Assembly (NCBI RefSeq): GCF_003855155.1
Contig: NZ_CP034073.1
Location: forward strand, 2,604,001 to 2,668,000
Reading direction: 5' to 3'
DNA length: 64,000 nucleotides
Origin: Shewanella psychromarinicola
GTDB taxonomy: Bacteria > Pseudomonadota > Gammaproteobacteria > Enterobacterales > Shewanellaceae
Each line of letters begins with the position of its first letter. Within the stretch, counting starts at the first letter, position 1. The notes beneath the pieces were generated by a model. That model saw only the letters and a program-made list of their open reading frames with translations, was not told the origin of the DNA and made no database searches. Shown here piece after piece: positions 45,623 to 54,804 of this stretch. Position numbers and translations under genes: made by a program.

Positions 45623-47863
45623 TTAGGCTCTAGTTTTGACTAAATAGTGATCGCCAGGTAATAAGGTTGCTGGAATTTGGGCCAACTGAGTAGTGAGTTT
45701 TCCGGGGGTAAAACCTATTTGAGTTATTTTATCTGATAATGCTTGGTTAAAGCTTTCTACTTTCGCCAGTAGCATTTGGTTATTGCCTTTAAATTGAATA
45801 TCCAGCACTTCAGCTTGTTTATGCGCACAAATCAATAATGACCCTTGAGCTAAGTTAAATTTGAGTTGCAGTTTCCATCCTGCTTTTTTATCTTTGTCTG
45901 GATCATTTTCTTGTTCAAACTTACCTTCAAATTGCTCATCGCGTTGGTTAATTGAGTAGGGCAGGGCAAAGTACCATGTTATGGCTTGATTGGGATCGGT
46001 GCTTGCCTGTTGGTAAAGTGCAATACTACTTGCTAATTGTGCCATCGAGTCTGCGCCACCTAGCTTGTCTAATGCCGCTAATAATCCTGAATTAGCGCTG
46101 AGTTTACTCAAGGTCCGTTGTTGCAATTGCGCAAAGTGGGCCTGAAGTTTTTCGCTGATCCCCGCCCCTGTTGATTTTGATTTCACCCCTAATAGTAATT
46201 GGAATAGGGTTGTGATGGCACTACCAGAAAAGAGTGGTGAGGGGTGTGAGCTCCCTGAATGACTCAGCGAGGTGTGGGCGAGGTTTAGCGCCGCTAAACT
46301 GTGCAGTTCACTGCTGAGTAATGCCGGATCGCTTAATGCGCTTAATGGGTGAGGGCTTATTTGAGGTAAGTGTTTAAACAGTTCGCTGGCGAGATTATGA
46401 GGAATTTGTTGAGCTAGCTGCTGTTTTATTGGCATCGCACCTGCTTTTGATAAGGCTTTATTCAATACTTCTATTGGTGCTGGATCGCTACTTAACGTGT
46501 TGGGTAGCTCATTTTTCGCGCTATTTAGGATGGCGGGTGCGGTATTAGCCTTGGGTGTGTGCTGTTGCGCTAATAATGTTATCGGTAGCGTGACTTGTTG
46601 TGCCGTGTTGGCGGTAGTGTTGGGTCGATTAGCTTGCTGTGCCGTATTGGCGTTAGTGGTGTTGGTTAGACTGGCTTGCGGTGCCGTATTGGCGCTAGTG
46701 GTGTTGGTTAGATTAGTTTGCTGTGCCGTGTTGCTAGTGGTGTTGGCTAGATTTGCCTGCGGTGCCATGTTGCTAGTGTTTTTGGTTAGACTCGCTTGCT
46801 GTGCCGATAGTGTGGATTGGCTTTGTTGCTGTGTTACCGTTGCCGCTGTTTTTACTGCGCGACTATCGGGGGCTATTTTTGGCGAAGACGCAGTTAATCC
46901 ATAGGGAACTTTTTGTTGGCTATCATTTCCTTTAATCGCATTATCAATTTTTGGCAATGGTGTTGATTCTAGTTTTTTTAGAAACTGGCTGAGGATTTGT
47001 GCCGGTTCATTTTTAGTGATGATGATGTTTGTCGCTTGAGGCGACAGGGCTGCTTGCGGCGTTGTTGTGAGTTTAGTTAAATTTACGCTTACTTCTGCAA
47101 TGACGGGTGTTAGAGCAAGTTGTAGTTGCTGCTGTTGCACCACGACTTTGGCTAAATATTGGCCCGGATGTAGAGCGGTATTTGGTGATAGTTTGATGCT
47201 TGTGCCACCGGCAAACGTTAGTTGATTTTGGTCTTGGTCTATTACGGCTGTAGGCAGTGGATAACCTTGAGGCCTTGTTGCTAACGTTGTAAGCTGTTGT
47301 GTTGAAACACCATTTTGTTTTGCTAGTTCCTCAAACGCTTGTGGTAAGGCAAGCTGAATGGGTTGTGCTAAAAGCACTAATTGAGTCGCGACCGTTTGGG
47401 CTGGCGATGTGATGGTTGACCCCGCTGAAGCCGTCAGAGGTGTTGGCGCAGGAACTGGGTTATTAATGACTTCGACTTGGCCCTGGGGCTGATTTACGCT
47501 GGACGCGGCGCGTGCCAAAAGTTTAGCTTGATCGCTTGCAATCACGACTTGGGCTGTTTGTTGTAATAATTTTTGCAGTTCAGCGGTTTTGTTTAGTTGA
47601 TAGTGTTGATTTTCAATGGTGATGCTGACTTGTGCGCTTGCTGGTGGTTGCAAAACCTTGACCGCTAGTAATACTGGGGCTAAATCTGATTTTGTGGAAG
47701 ATGACGTGGATAAAACGGATTTTTCATTTGACGTTTGCACAGGCAAAGAAGCGCTATCAGTTTGAGTTTGTTTACGATCTGACAGCGGTTTCTGACTTGC
47801 ATCAGCAGGTTTAAATGTGTCGGTATTAACCGCTTTTTTGGGAAGCGTTGTTGGCACTGTCAT
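45623..47863 (-). CDS. FliK-like hook-length-control-domain protein
   Basis: A 746-residue protein, mostly low-complexity and Gln/Ala/Thr/Leu rich. Residues ~350-430 hold degenerate repeats of about 15 residues (NTTSNTAQQTNLTNTTSANT type). The C-terminal ~100 residues (WKLQLKFNLAQGSLLICAHK, then FNQALSDKITQIGFTPGKL) resemble the FliK C-terminal domain that switches export specificity. Pairing with the FlhB-like gene supports a link to flagellar export, but it is outside any flagellar operon in this window. The repeat region may vary in length between strains. Confidence 0.8.
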   Translation of the reverse strand: MTVPTTLPKKAVNTDTFKPADASQKPLSDRKQTQTDSASLPVQTSNEKSVLSTSSSTKSDLAPVLLAVKVLQPPASAQVSITIENQHYQLNKTAELQKLLQQTAQVVIASDQAKLLARAASSVNQPQGQVEVINNPVPAPTPLTASAGSTITSPAQTVATQLVLLAQPIQLALPQAFEELAKQNGVSTQQLTTLATRPQGYPLPTAVIDQDQNQLTFAGGTSIKLSPNTALHPGQYLAKVVVQQQQLQLALTPVIAEVSVNLTKLTTTPQAALSPQATNIIITKNEPAQILSQFLKKLESTPLPKIDNAIKGNDSQQKVPYGLTASSPKIAPDSRAVKTAATVTQQQSQSTLSAQQASLTKNTSNMAPQANLANTTSNTAQQTNLTNTTSANTAPQASLTNTTNANTAQQANRPNTTANTAQQVTLPITLLAQQHTPKANTAPAILNSAKNELPNTLSSDPAPIEVLNKALSKAGAMPIKQQLAQQIPHNLASELFKHLPQISPHPLSALSDPALLSSELHSLAALNLAHTSLSHSGSSHPSPLFSGSAITTLFQLLLGVKSKSTGAGISEKLQAHFAQLQQRTLSKLSANSGLLAALDKLGGADSMAQLASSIALYQQASTDPNQAITWYFALPYSINQRDEQFEGKFEQENDPDKDKKAGWKLQLKFNLAQGSLLICAHKQAEVLDIQFKGNNQMLLAKVESFNQALSDKITQIGFTPGKLTTQLAQIPATLLPGDHYLVKTRA

Positions 47864-48206
47864 ATAAATCCTATCAAACGAATATGTTTATCTATCGAAA
47901 TCAACCAAGATGTCAGTGAAGAATATCAACTTCATTTACAATTTTTTGATTGATATTGTCAAAAGGCGCACTATCCTTAGCCCCCTGTTACCATTATTGG
48001 GGCAACTCATATGGTTTAATTACCATGATAATGAACGATTGCTGGCAACAGACACGTATAAGCAAGGACTGACTGTTAAATATTGTAAGATATCAGCCTA
48101 ACATTTGCTTGCTAAATTATATCGACTTGAACAAAAATTGCTTTAATAAAAAGATAGAAATGGCAGTTTGTTGAGTGAGACCTTTTGTTATTTTAAAGAG
48201 AGTTAT
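47864..48206. other. Divergent promoter region between fliK-like and mlaA
   Basis: A 343-bp gap separates two divergent genes. It has a 63-codon frame (47910-48101) without coding character. Both promoters should be here; AT-rich stretches near 48120-48160 suit the mlaA side. No clear hexamers could be chosen. Confidence 0.4.
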
Positions 48207-48986
48207 ATGAAGTATAAATGGATATTACTTCAGGTGATCGTTGCTGTTAGCATGCCAGTGTATGCCGAAGCCGAAGCACCTCAAGTTGACACATCAACAC
48301 TCGCTGCGGTTGAGTTCAAATATAATGATCCTCTCGATCCATTTGAAGGGATTAACCGCACAATGTGGGATTTTAACTATCTGCTTTTAGACAGATATAT
48401 TATCCGCCCAGTCGCTCATAGTTATAAAAATTATGTTCCAAACCCAGTAAGAACAGGGGTCAATAATTTTGTTTATAACTTAGAAGAGCCTAGCTCTCTA
48501 GTGAATAATACCCTCCAAGGTAAGTGGAAGTGGGCAGCTAATGCTGGCGGGCGTTTTACGGTTAATACCACCATAGGCTTACTGGGTTTAGTGGATGTTG
48601 CTGACATGATGGGGATGCATCGCAAACAAGACGATTTCAACGAAGTGTTAGGTTATTATGGTACGCCAAATGGTCCTTATTTTATGGCACCATTTTATGG
48701 CCCAATCGTGACAAGAGAAATCGCCTCTGATTGGGTGGATGGTCTATACTTTCCTTTATCGGAATTAACGATGTGGCAGTCAGTACTAAAATGGGGCTTA
48801 AAAGGTTTGGATGCCCGCTCTAAAGCCATTGATCAAGAAAGATTATTAGACAATGCTCTTGATCCTTATGCTTTTGTAAAAAATGCCTATTTACAGCATA
48901 TGGATTACAAAGTTTTTGATGGTGATGTTCCATCATCTCAAGCAGATGATGAGTTACTTGATGAGTATTTAGATGAGCTTGAATAG
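48207..48986 (+). CDS. mlaA: MlaA (VacJ) family outer-membrane lipid-asymmetry protein
   Basis: A 259-residue MlaA-family protein, which removes surface phospholipids from the outer membrane and passes them to MlaC. I start at 48207 behind AAAGAGAG, giving a signal peptide (MKYKWILLQVIVAVSMPVYA). The family core is clear: DPLDPFEGINRTMWDFNYLL, PVRTGVNNFVYNLEEPSS and GYYGTPNGPYFMAPFYGP. Unlike E. coli MlaA there is no lipobox Cys after the signal, so it may not be lipidated. The C-terminus is acidic. It is followed 65 bp later by a response-regulator gene on the same strand. Confidence 0.9.
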   Translation: MKYKWILLQVIVAVSMPVYAEAEAPQVDTSTLAAVEFKYNDPLDPFEGINRTMWDFNYLLLDRYIIRPVAHSYKNYVPNPVRTGVNNFVYNLEEPSSLVNNTLQGKWKWAANAGGRFTVNTTIGLLGLVDVADMMGMHRKQDDFNEVLGYYGTPNGPYFMAPFYGPIVTREIASDWVDGLYFPLSELTMWQSVLKWGLKGLDARSKAIDQERLLDNALDPYAFVKNAYLQHMDYKVFDGDVPSSQADDELLDEYLDELE

Positions 48987-49051
48987 TCGAGGCATACAGG
49001 CTCCTCGACAGTTATGTCTGCGGGGGTGTTGTATGTCTGTGAGGTTGTTGT

Positions 49052-50173
49052 ATGGCACTAACTGATGTCGAGATCCTCTTTGTTGAAGATGACCCGATAT
49101 TTCGCCATGTCGTTGCTGATTTTTTACAGCAGCAAGGTGCTCGGGTTCAACAAGCATGTGATGGAAATGAAGGCATAACCCTTTTTTCCCATGCTATCTT
49201 TGATATTGTTATTGCTGACTTAAGCATGCCAGGCCTTGATGGTTTGTCTATGCTTAAGCAAATGCAAGTTATTAATCCTGCTATACCCGCTATTGTTATT
49301 TCTGGTAATGATGTGATGTCTGATGTTGTAGATGCATTGCGCCTCGGTGCCAGTGACTATCTGATTAAGCCTATTGCTGACTTATTCATTATTGAACAAG
49401 CAATCGTTCAAGCGATGCATTCAGCCGCTACGCCGATGAATGCATCAGGGCAATCGCATTTACAAGAAATGAATGATTTATCTTACCAAGAGCTCACTGA
49501 TAATTTATACCTCCTTGAGCAAAATTCTCATGCTGCCAAAAGTGTTCAGCAGCAATTATTTCCTGCGTCGCATATTTATTATCCTAAAGCGGATATTAAT
49601 TACAGTCTGTTTAAAAATAATGATGTTAGTGCTTACTTTATCGATTCGACTATGGTGGGCGATCATCACTTAGTGATGTATATGGCGCATTTTTTTCCTG
49701 AAGATAATAGTGCTGCTTTTGGCTGTGTATTATTGCGCAGCTTTATTAATCAAAAACTTAAGCTGTTTAGAAATGGGTTAAGTAATACCTTAATCGAGCC
49801 CAATAGTATGCTGTCTTATCTTAATGATCGTATGGTGAAATCTGGGTTGCATATTAGTACGGATATTATTTATGTGTGCATCGATTTGACTCGCTATTTA
49901 TTATCAATAGGACAATCAGGTAAAGGGCTAAGGTGTTATTTACGCAATGGTAATAACCTAATGCCTTTGGCATTGCCCGAATCCGCACCTCTTGGTAGTG
50001 CGCATTGGAGTAAGCCGAGTATGCAAATTCGTACCTTATTACGGGATGAACAAATTTGTATCGGTACCAATTATTATGAGCATAAACAAAAACTACTTGA
50101 GGACCATTATACGGGCCTAGTTTATCAATCAGATATCAAGGCGGGTGGCTTTATTCAGTTGGCTTGTAAGTAA
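49052..50173 (+). CDS. Response regulator with degenerate PP2C-like output (RssB-like)
   Basis: A 373-residue protein. An N-terminal receiver (~5-125) has the acidic pair EDD, the phosphorylation Asp in IVIADLSMPG (about residue 56), a Ser in VISGND and Lys in YLIKPI. The C-terminal ~200 residues follow the PP2C/SpoIIE outline (SVQQQLFPAS) but lack the metal-binding Asp residues, as in RssB. RssB delivers the stationary sigma factor RpoS to ClpXP. A role in stress signalling is inferred. There is no histidine kinase next to it. Confidence 0.85.
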   Translation: MALTDVEILFVEDDPIFRHVVADFLQQQGARVQQACDGNEGITLFSHAIFDIVIADLSMPGLDGLSMLKQMQVINPAIPAIVISGNDVMSDVVDALRLGASDYLIKPIADLFIIEQAIVQAMHSAATPMNASGQSHLQEMNDLSYQELTDNLYLLEQNSHAAKSVQQQLFPASHIYYPKADINYSLFKNNDVSAYFIDSTMVGDHHLVMYMAHFFPEDNSAAFGCVLLRSFINQKLKLFRNGLSNTLIEPNSMLSYLNDRMVKSGLHISTDIIYVCIDLTRYLLSIGQSGKGLRCYLRNGNNLMPLALPESAPLGSAHWSKPSMQIRTLLRDEQICIGTNYYEHKQKLLEDHYTGLVYQSDIKAGGFIQLACK

Positions 50174-50191
50174 TGTGGGATATACCCAAGC

Positions 50192-50515
50192 CACTTCGTC
50201 ACTGCTAAGAACAGCTTCGCTGCTAATCAAGCGGGCAAGAGCGATAACAAGCGAACGCTGCGCTCACGGATAAAGCGGTCTCGCGGCTAAGCTCTTGGCT
50301 TGTGATCGCTCGTCATCGCTCGTCATCGCTTGTGATCGCTCGTCATCGCTTGATATCGCTTGTCACTGCTAGTGTTGCTTCGCTGCTAAGATTTTATAGC
50401 ATCCTAGCAGCGCTCTAGGCTTTTAGCTTTTATAGCCTCTAGCCGCGTAGCGTCCTAGCAGCGTAGCGCTCTAGGCTCTTGCTAAGATTTTATAGCCTCT
50501 AGCAGCGCCCTAGTT
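50192..50515. repeat. CTAG mini-hairpin repeat array R8 (reverse orientation)
   Basis: Here the family reads on the complementary strand: a tract of ~10-bp repeats (TCGCTCGTCA, TCGCTTGATA; 50305-50370) followed by AGCCTCTAGCCGCGTAGCGT and CCTAGCAGCGTAGCGCTCTA blocks, repeated with partial copies. It fills the space between the response regulator and the POT gene's terminator. Confidence 0.93.
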
Positions 50516-50522
50516 TATCAAT

Positions 50523-50560
50523 AAAAAATCCCCTCACAAGTGAACTTGGAGGGGATTTTT
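50523..50560. terminator. Bidirectional terminator after the POT transporter
   Basis: AAAATCCCCTC and GAGGGGATTTT pair, with an inner CAAGT/ACTTG stem. Runs of A and T on the two sides let it work in both directions, mainly for the minus-strand transporter gene. Confidence 0.85.
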
Positions 50561-50589
50561 AGTGGGAATAGCTGTTACATCAAAACGGA

Positions 50590-52059
50590 TTAACGTCTAA
50601 TGGCTTCGTGGTCAGCCGTGACGCCAATTTCTTCTTCTAAAGCTTGTTCTTCAGTTTCATTTTTTGTTTCTGCACCATGCATCCAATCAACAAGTTTGTT
50701 TGACATGAAATATAAAATGACTGCAGATATTACCGCTGTAATACCGATCCCAGCAAAAATTGCCATCGCGTTTGCTAGCTGGTCTTCCACTTCGCCGCCA
50801 TGGCCGATTAATGAACCAATAACACCACCAAGTTTATTTGCCGCTGCAATAAAGAGGAACCAAGTACCCATCATTAATGATGCGATACGCAGTGGAGCAA
50901 GTTTAGTCACCATAGACAAACCAATGGGTGATAAGCATAATTCACCCATGGTATGGAAGAAGTAAGCCCCTACTAACCACCACATGCTTGATTTAGCTGA
51001 AGCATCGCCGCCCATTTCTAACACCGCGCCAATCATGAATAAGAAACCGACGCCGAGTAAAACCAAACCTAAAGCAAATTTAACTGGAGAGTTAGGTTCA
51101 TTTTTACCAAGACGGATCCAAATAGCGGCTATCACTGGAGCAAAAATAACAATGAACATCGCATTAAGTGATTGGAACCAAGTGGTCGGTACTTCCCAAG
51201 AGCCAATCATACGATCAGTGAAATCGTTAGTGAATAGGTTCATTAAGCCGCCAGCTTGTTCGAAGCCAGCCCAAAATATGATGGTAAATAAGCCCATCAC
51301 CATAATAACTTTAATGCGGTCACGTTCAATTTTTGTTAACGGCTCTTTGCGGACTTCACCTTTAGCTTCATTCTTGAGTTTTTCAGCTTTAGCTGCGGGA
51401 ACCGTGCCAATGTCACCCAAGAGTTTTTGGGCGAAAAGGTATTGGATTATCAGTGCTAAAATCATACCGATACCGGCGCAGATAAAGCCTGCTTGGAAGT
51501 TACCATCGTAAGCGGCTACTACAAACCCGACAATAATACCCGACAAGAATGCACCTACGTTGATGCCCATATAGAAGATGGTGAATGCACCATCGCGGCG
51601 ATGATCGCCTGGAGCGTATAGATCACCCACCATAGTTGAAATGTTTGGCTTAAATAGGCCGTTACCTAAAATAAGTACTCCTAAACCTAGATAAAACATT
51701 TCAATATCCATTCCTGGCACCCACGCATGAGGTGTACCCAGAATGAATTGGCCTGCAGCCATTAAAAAACCACCAATGTAAATGGCTTTTCGTTGACCTA
51801 AATAGGCATCCGCTAACCAGCCACCGATAAGCGGCGTAAGAAATACTAAGCCGGTGAATGTTCCGTATAGCGAAATAGCATCAGCTTGTGACCAGCCGAG
51901 GCCATGACCACCATCAGTTTGTACTCTATCAACAAGATAAAGCACCAAAATGGCGCGCATAGCGTAGTAACTAAAACGTTCCCATAGTTCTGTTGTAAAG
52001 AGTAAGAACAACCCTTTAGGGTGTCCAAACAGTGTACCTTGAGGTTTTGCGTCACTCAT
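50590..52059 (-). CDS. POT-family proton-coupled di/tripeptide transporter
   Basis: A 489-residue inner-membrane importer of di- and tripeptides driven by protons. I choose ATG at 52059 (MSDAKPQGTLFGHPKG) behind AGGTGG, rather than the GTG four codons upstream. The family signatures are present: ELWERFSYYAMRAILVLYL (ExxERFxYY), the PTR2 motif TPLIGGWLADAYLGQRKAI, and FTIFYMGINVGAF. Hydrophobicity fits 14 membrane segments, and the C-terminal tail is acidic. It stands alone with its own terminator. Confidence 0.94.
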   Translation of the reverse strand: MSDAKPQGTLFGHPKGLFLLFTTELWERFSYYAMRAILVLYLVDRVQTDGGHGLGWSQADAISLYGTFTGLVFLTPLIGGWLADAYLGQRKAIYIGGFLMAAGQFILGTPHAWVPGMDIEMFYLGLGVLILGNGLFKPNISTMVGDLYAPGDHRRDGAFTIFYMGINVGAFLSGIIVGFVVAAYDGNFQAGFICAGIGMILALIIQYLFAQKLLGDIGTVPAAKAEKLKNEAKGEVRKEPLTKIERDRIKVIMVMGLFTIIFWAGFEQAGGLMNLFTNDFTDRMIGSWEVPTTWFQSLNAMFIVIFAPVIAAIWIRLGKNEPNSPVKFALGLVLLGVGFLFMIGAVLEMGGDASAKSSMWWLVGAYFFHTMGELCLSPIGLSMVTKLAPLRIASLMMGTWFLFIAAANKLGGVIGSLIGHGGEVEDQLANAMAIFAGIGITAVISAVILYFMSNKLVDWMHGAETKNETEEQALEEEIGVTADHEAIRR

Positions 52060-52591
52060 TAAGTCTTCCACCTTAAGCTTGCGATTGCCTGTGAGGAAAT
52101 ATCGTCACAGAAATAATTGTTGTGAGAGTTGTCTATGATTGCTAAATCAGTTAAAGCCCGAAATAACGGGCATTTAAACAAGATGATGCAATACTGAGCA
52201 ACTTTATTGTCTATTTTTTATAATAAATAATGTCTGTTTGATGTCAAATGCTAACCAAACATCAAAAAGCTAACCTTGTATACCCTTTCCAAGGCGATAA
52301 AGTCAATGTTAATGCGGGGAACAGAGAGGTTAAGCTTGTTATAAATTGTGTCAAAGCAATCAAGTAACCTAGAGGCGCGTTAATGATTTGTTTTGTTTTT
52401 GTTGACTGGTAAGTTCGGGTTTAATAAGATTTATTGGCATCGAGCCAATATCAATATCATGCTTTAATAACACTCTACTGAAGCCATTTTTCGCAAGGTA
52501 TTGATTATAAAGTGTTGTCTTTTAATTTATGCAATAAAGAGTTAAAATATGAATTATTAACAGATTTCGATGTCGTGTCGAAGAGGTGTTT
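52060..52591. other. Divergent promoter region
   Basis: About 530 bp between the POT gene and the OmpA-like gene. It is AT-rich, without coding signal. Promoters for both genes are expected here; I could not define them. Confidence 0.4.
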
Positions 52592-53239
52592 ATGGCTATC
52601 ATTCGAACGGTGACATTGATCTTAATGGGATGTTTTATCTACACAGCCCAAGCTTGGGTTGATACCGATTTTGACGGTGTACCAGATAAAAAAGATGCTT
52701 GTAATGATACTCCAACTAACAGTGTTGTTATGGCAAATGGTTGTATTGATAGTGAGTTTTTGATTGTTGATGAAGATGCCGAAGATGATGGTGAGTTTGA
52801 TGAAGCAGAATTAGGCGCAACAATAACCAATAATGCGGCACTTATTGCTGAGCAATGTCGTCAACAGCGAGACGTTTCTGTAGCAGTAGATTGTTTTGGG
52901 TCTATACTCCAACCTGTGTATTTTGATTTCGACAAATCAGCGGTGTTGTTAACTCAGCGACCAACATTGGTTAGGGTACAGCAATACATTGAGCAACACC
53001 CAGAAGTGCTCATTCGTTTAGATGGTCATACTGATAATGTTGGCAGTGATGCGGTTAACGAGGCCTTGTCTTTAAAACGTGCTGCTACGATTAAAGACTT
53101 GCTGGTCAATGAGTACCAATTTCAACCCACGTCGATTGAGATTATTGGGCGGAGTAACTACAAGCCGGTAGCCGATAACGCCACGATAGAAGGTCGTCAG
53201 CGTAATCGGCGGGTAGAGTTTATTATTTTGGCAGAGTGA
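52592..53239 (+). CDS. OmpA-family protein with a thrombospondin type 3-like repeat
   Basis: A 215-residue envelope protein. The start at 52592 follows AAGAGG with 5-bp spacing. The signal peptide (MAIIRTVTLILMGCFIYTAQ) is followed by a calcium-binding TSP3-like unit (DTDFDGVPDKKDACNDTP, ~22-39) and an acidic linker. The OmpA C-terminal peptidoglycan-binding domain spans ~105-215 (VYFDFDKSAVLL, LDGHTDNVGSDAVN, LSLKRAATIKDLL, RQRNRRVEF). It probably ties the outer membrane to peptidoglycan. It is 25 bp upstream of the MscS gene and may be co-transcribed. Confidence 0.9.
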   Translation: MAIIRTVTLILMGCFIYTAQAWVDTDFDGVPDKKDACNDTPTNSVVMANGCIDSEFLIVDEDAEDDGEFDEAELGATITNNAALIAEQCRQQRDVSVAVDCFGSILQPVYFDFDKSAVLLTQRPTLVRVQQYIEQHPEVLIRLDGHTDNVGSDAVNEALSLKRAATIKDLLVNEYQFQPTSIEIIGRSNYKPVADNATIEGRQRNRRVEFIILAE

Positions 53240-53264
53240 TTTTACTATTTTAAAGGAACTGAAA

Positions 53265-54098
53265 ATGGAAGACCTAGCAGGTTTGGACAGTTTAATTCAA
53301 CAAGCACCAGAATTTCTTATGACCTATGGTCTTAAGGCTCTCGCTGCCATTGTTATTTTTCTTATCGGTAAATATTTTTCCGGTGTCGCAAAACGGTTAA
53401 CCACAAAATTACTTAACAATCGCAAAGTCGACACTACAGTGGTTTCATTTGTGGCCAACTTAGCGTGGACCTTGGTATTTGTATTTACTATTGTCGCTAC
53501 ACTTGGCCAAGTTGGGGTGCAAACGGCGTCATTGGTTGCGGTTATCGGTGCTGCAGGTTTAGCGGTTGGTTTAGCATTACAAGGTTCGCTTTCTAACTTT
53601 GCGTCAGGCGTGTTAATGGTGCTTTTCCGTCCATGTCGCGTGGGTGACTATATCGAAGCGGCTGGTACTGCGGGTACTGTTGATGAGATTACTATTTTTT
53701 CAACCCGTTTACGTACCGCTGACAACAAAATGATTATTGCACCTAACTCAGCCATCATGAACAGCACTATCACCAACTATTCTGCTCTAGAAAAGCGTCG
53801 TATCGATTTAACGATAGGCGTATCTTATACTGCTAATATCGCGAACACCAAGAAAGTAATAGCGGATATTCTAGATAACAATCAGTTTGTATTAAAAGAT
53901 CCTGGTTACTTTATCGGTCTCGCTGAGCTGGCTGATAGTTCAATTAACTTTGTCGTGCGTCCGTGGGTTAACACACCAGACTATTGGACTGCACGTTTTC
54001 TATTACTTGAGCAAATCAAGAATGCCTTAGATGCAGCAGACATTGAAATTCCATTCCCACAAATGGATTTACATGTGAAAGAAGTTCCAGCAAAATAA
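53265..54098 (+). CDS. mscS: MscS-family mechanosensitive channel
   Basis: A 277-residue inner-membrane channel that opens on osmotic downshock. Three membrane segments lie in the first ~125 residues. The third carries the Gly/Ala-rich pore helix (VIGAAGLAVGLALQGSLSNF) and the LMVLFRPCRVGDYIE junction to the beta domain (TVDEITIFSTRLRT, IIAPNSAIMNSTI). Length is close to E. coli MscS (286). AAAGGAACTGAAA precedes the start and a terminator follows. Confidence 0.94.
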   Translation: MEDLAGLDSLIQQAPEFLMTYGLKALAAIVIFLIGKYFSGVAKRLTTKLLNNRKVDTTVVSFVANLAWTLVFVFTIVATLGQVGVQTASLVAVIGAAGLAVGLALQGSLSNFASGVLMVLFRPCRVGDYIEAAGTAGTVDEITIFSTRLRTADNKMIIAPNSAIMNSTITNYSALEKRRIDLTIGVSYTANIANTKKVIADILDNNQFVLKDPGYFIGLAELADSSINFVVRPWVNTPDYWTARFLLLEQIKNALDAADIEIPFPQMDLHVKEVPAK

Positions 54099-54125
54099 TA
54101 TTGCAGGCAAGTTAATATTTTAAGA

Positions 54126-54148
54126 AACCAGCAAATGCTGGTTTTTTT
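54126..54148 (+). terminator. Terminator after mscS
   Basis: AACCAGC and GCTGGTT around AAAT, followed by a T run. It is only 17 bp before the tpx start, so tpx needs its own promoter or readthrough. Confidence 0.85.
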
Positions 54149-54164
54149 ATACAAGGAGTTTTCC

Positions 54165-54758
54165 ATGAAGCTATTTTCAACCTTTGCAGCGATTACATTA
54201 TTATCCTCATCTGTTATAAGTACACACAGTTTTGCAGGCGAAAAAACCATGATTACCATGGGGGGGAATCCCGTTGCTTTAGAAGGTAAAATGCCGAGCA
54301 TCAACATGGCCGCGCCATCATTTACTGTGGTAGATGAAAAGTTTAATCCAGTTAGTTTAAGTGACTTTAAAGGCAAGACGGTGCTGATTAGCGCAGTACC
54401 GAGTTTAGATACTGGGGTGTGTGCGTTGCAGACGAAGCGGTTTAATAAAGCGTTTACTAAATTTGATGCTGAAGTGGTGATGTTGACCATTAGCGAGGAT
54501 TTACCGTTTGCGCAAAAGCGTTTTTGCCAAACCGAAAATATAGATAAAATTAAAGTCTTATCAGATTCAGTATGGCGTGACTTTGGTGAAAAGTACGGTT
54601 TGTTGATCAAAGATCGTGGTTTGTTAGCGCGCTCTATTTTTATCATTGATGCCCAAGGAATGCTGAAGTATCAAGAGTTAGTGAATGAAGTCAGTGATCA
54701 TCCTAACTATGATGCTGCTTTAGCGGCATTAACCGAAATATCATCAGCGGCGAAGTAG
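54165..54758 (+). CDS. tpx: Thiol peroxidase with signal peptide
   Basis: A 197-residue atypical 2-Cys peroxiredoxin of the Tpx family that reduces H2O2 and alkyl hydroperoxides using thioredoxin-type donors. The start at 54165 follows AAGGAG. Motifs: the peroxidatic Cys86 in SLDTGVCALQTKRF and the resolving Cys121 in FAQKRFCQTEN. Unlike the ~168-residue E. coli Tpx it begins with a signal peptide (MKLFSTFAAITLLSSSVIST..SFAG), so it should act in the periplasm. Confidence 0.93.
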   Translation: MKLFSTFAAITLLSSSVISTHSFAGEKTMITMGGNPVALEGKMPSINMAAPSFTVVDEKFNPVSLSDFKGKTVLISAVPSLDTGVCALQTKRFNKAFTKFDAEVVMLTISEDLPFAQKRFCQTENIDKIKVLSDSVWRDFGEKYGLLIKDRGLLARSIFIIDAQGMLKYQELVNEVSDHPNYDAALAALTEISSAAK

Positions 54759-54804
54759 TGGCGTCGTTTCAGCGAATATTGAGTAATGAGGATAAAGATG
54801 CAGC

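Noticed and set aside
46497..46904. 135-codon plus-strand open frame
   Set aside because: It is the antisense shadow of the repetitive part of the FliK-like gene; its Val/Leu/Cys-rich repeats mirror the Thr/Asn/Gln codons on the other strand.
50600..51511. Plus-strand open frames opposite the POT transporter
   Set aside because: They are antisense shadows of a well-supported membrane protein gene with complete family motifs.
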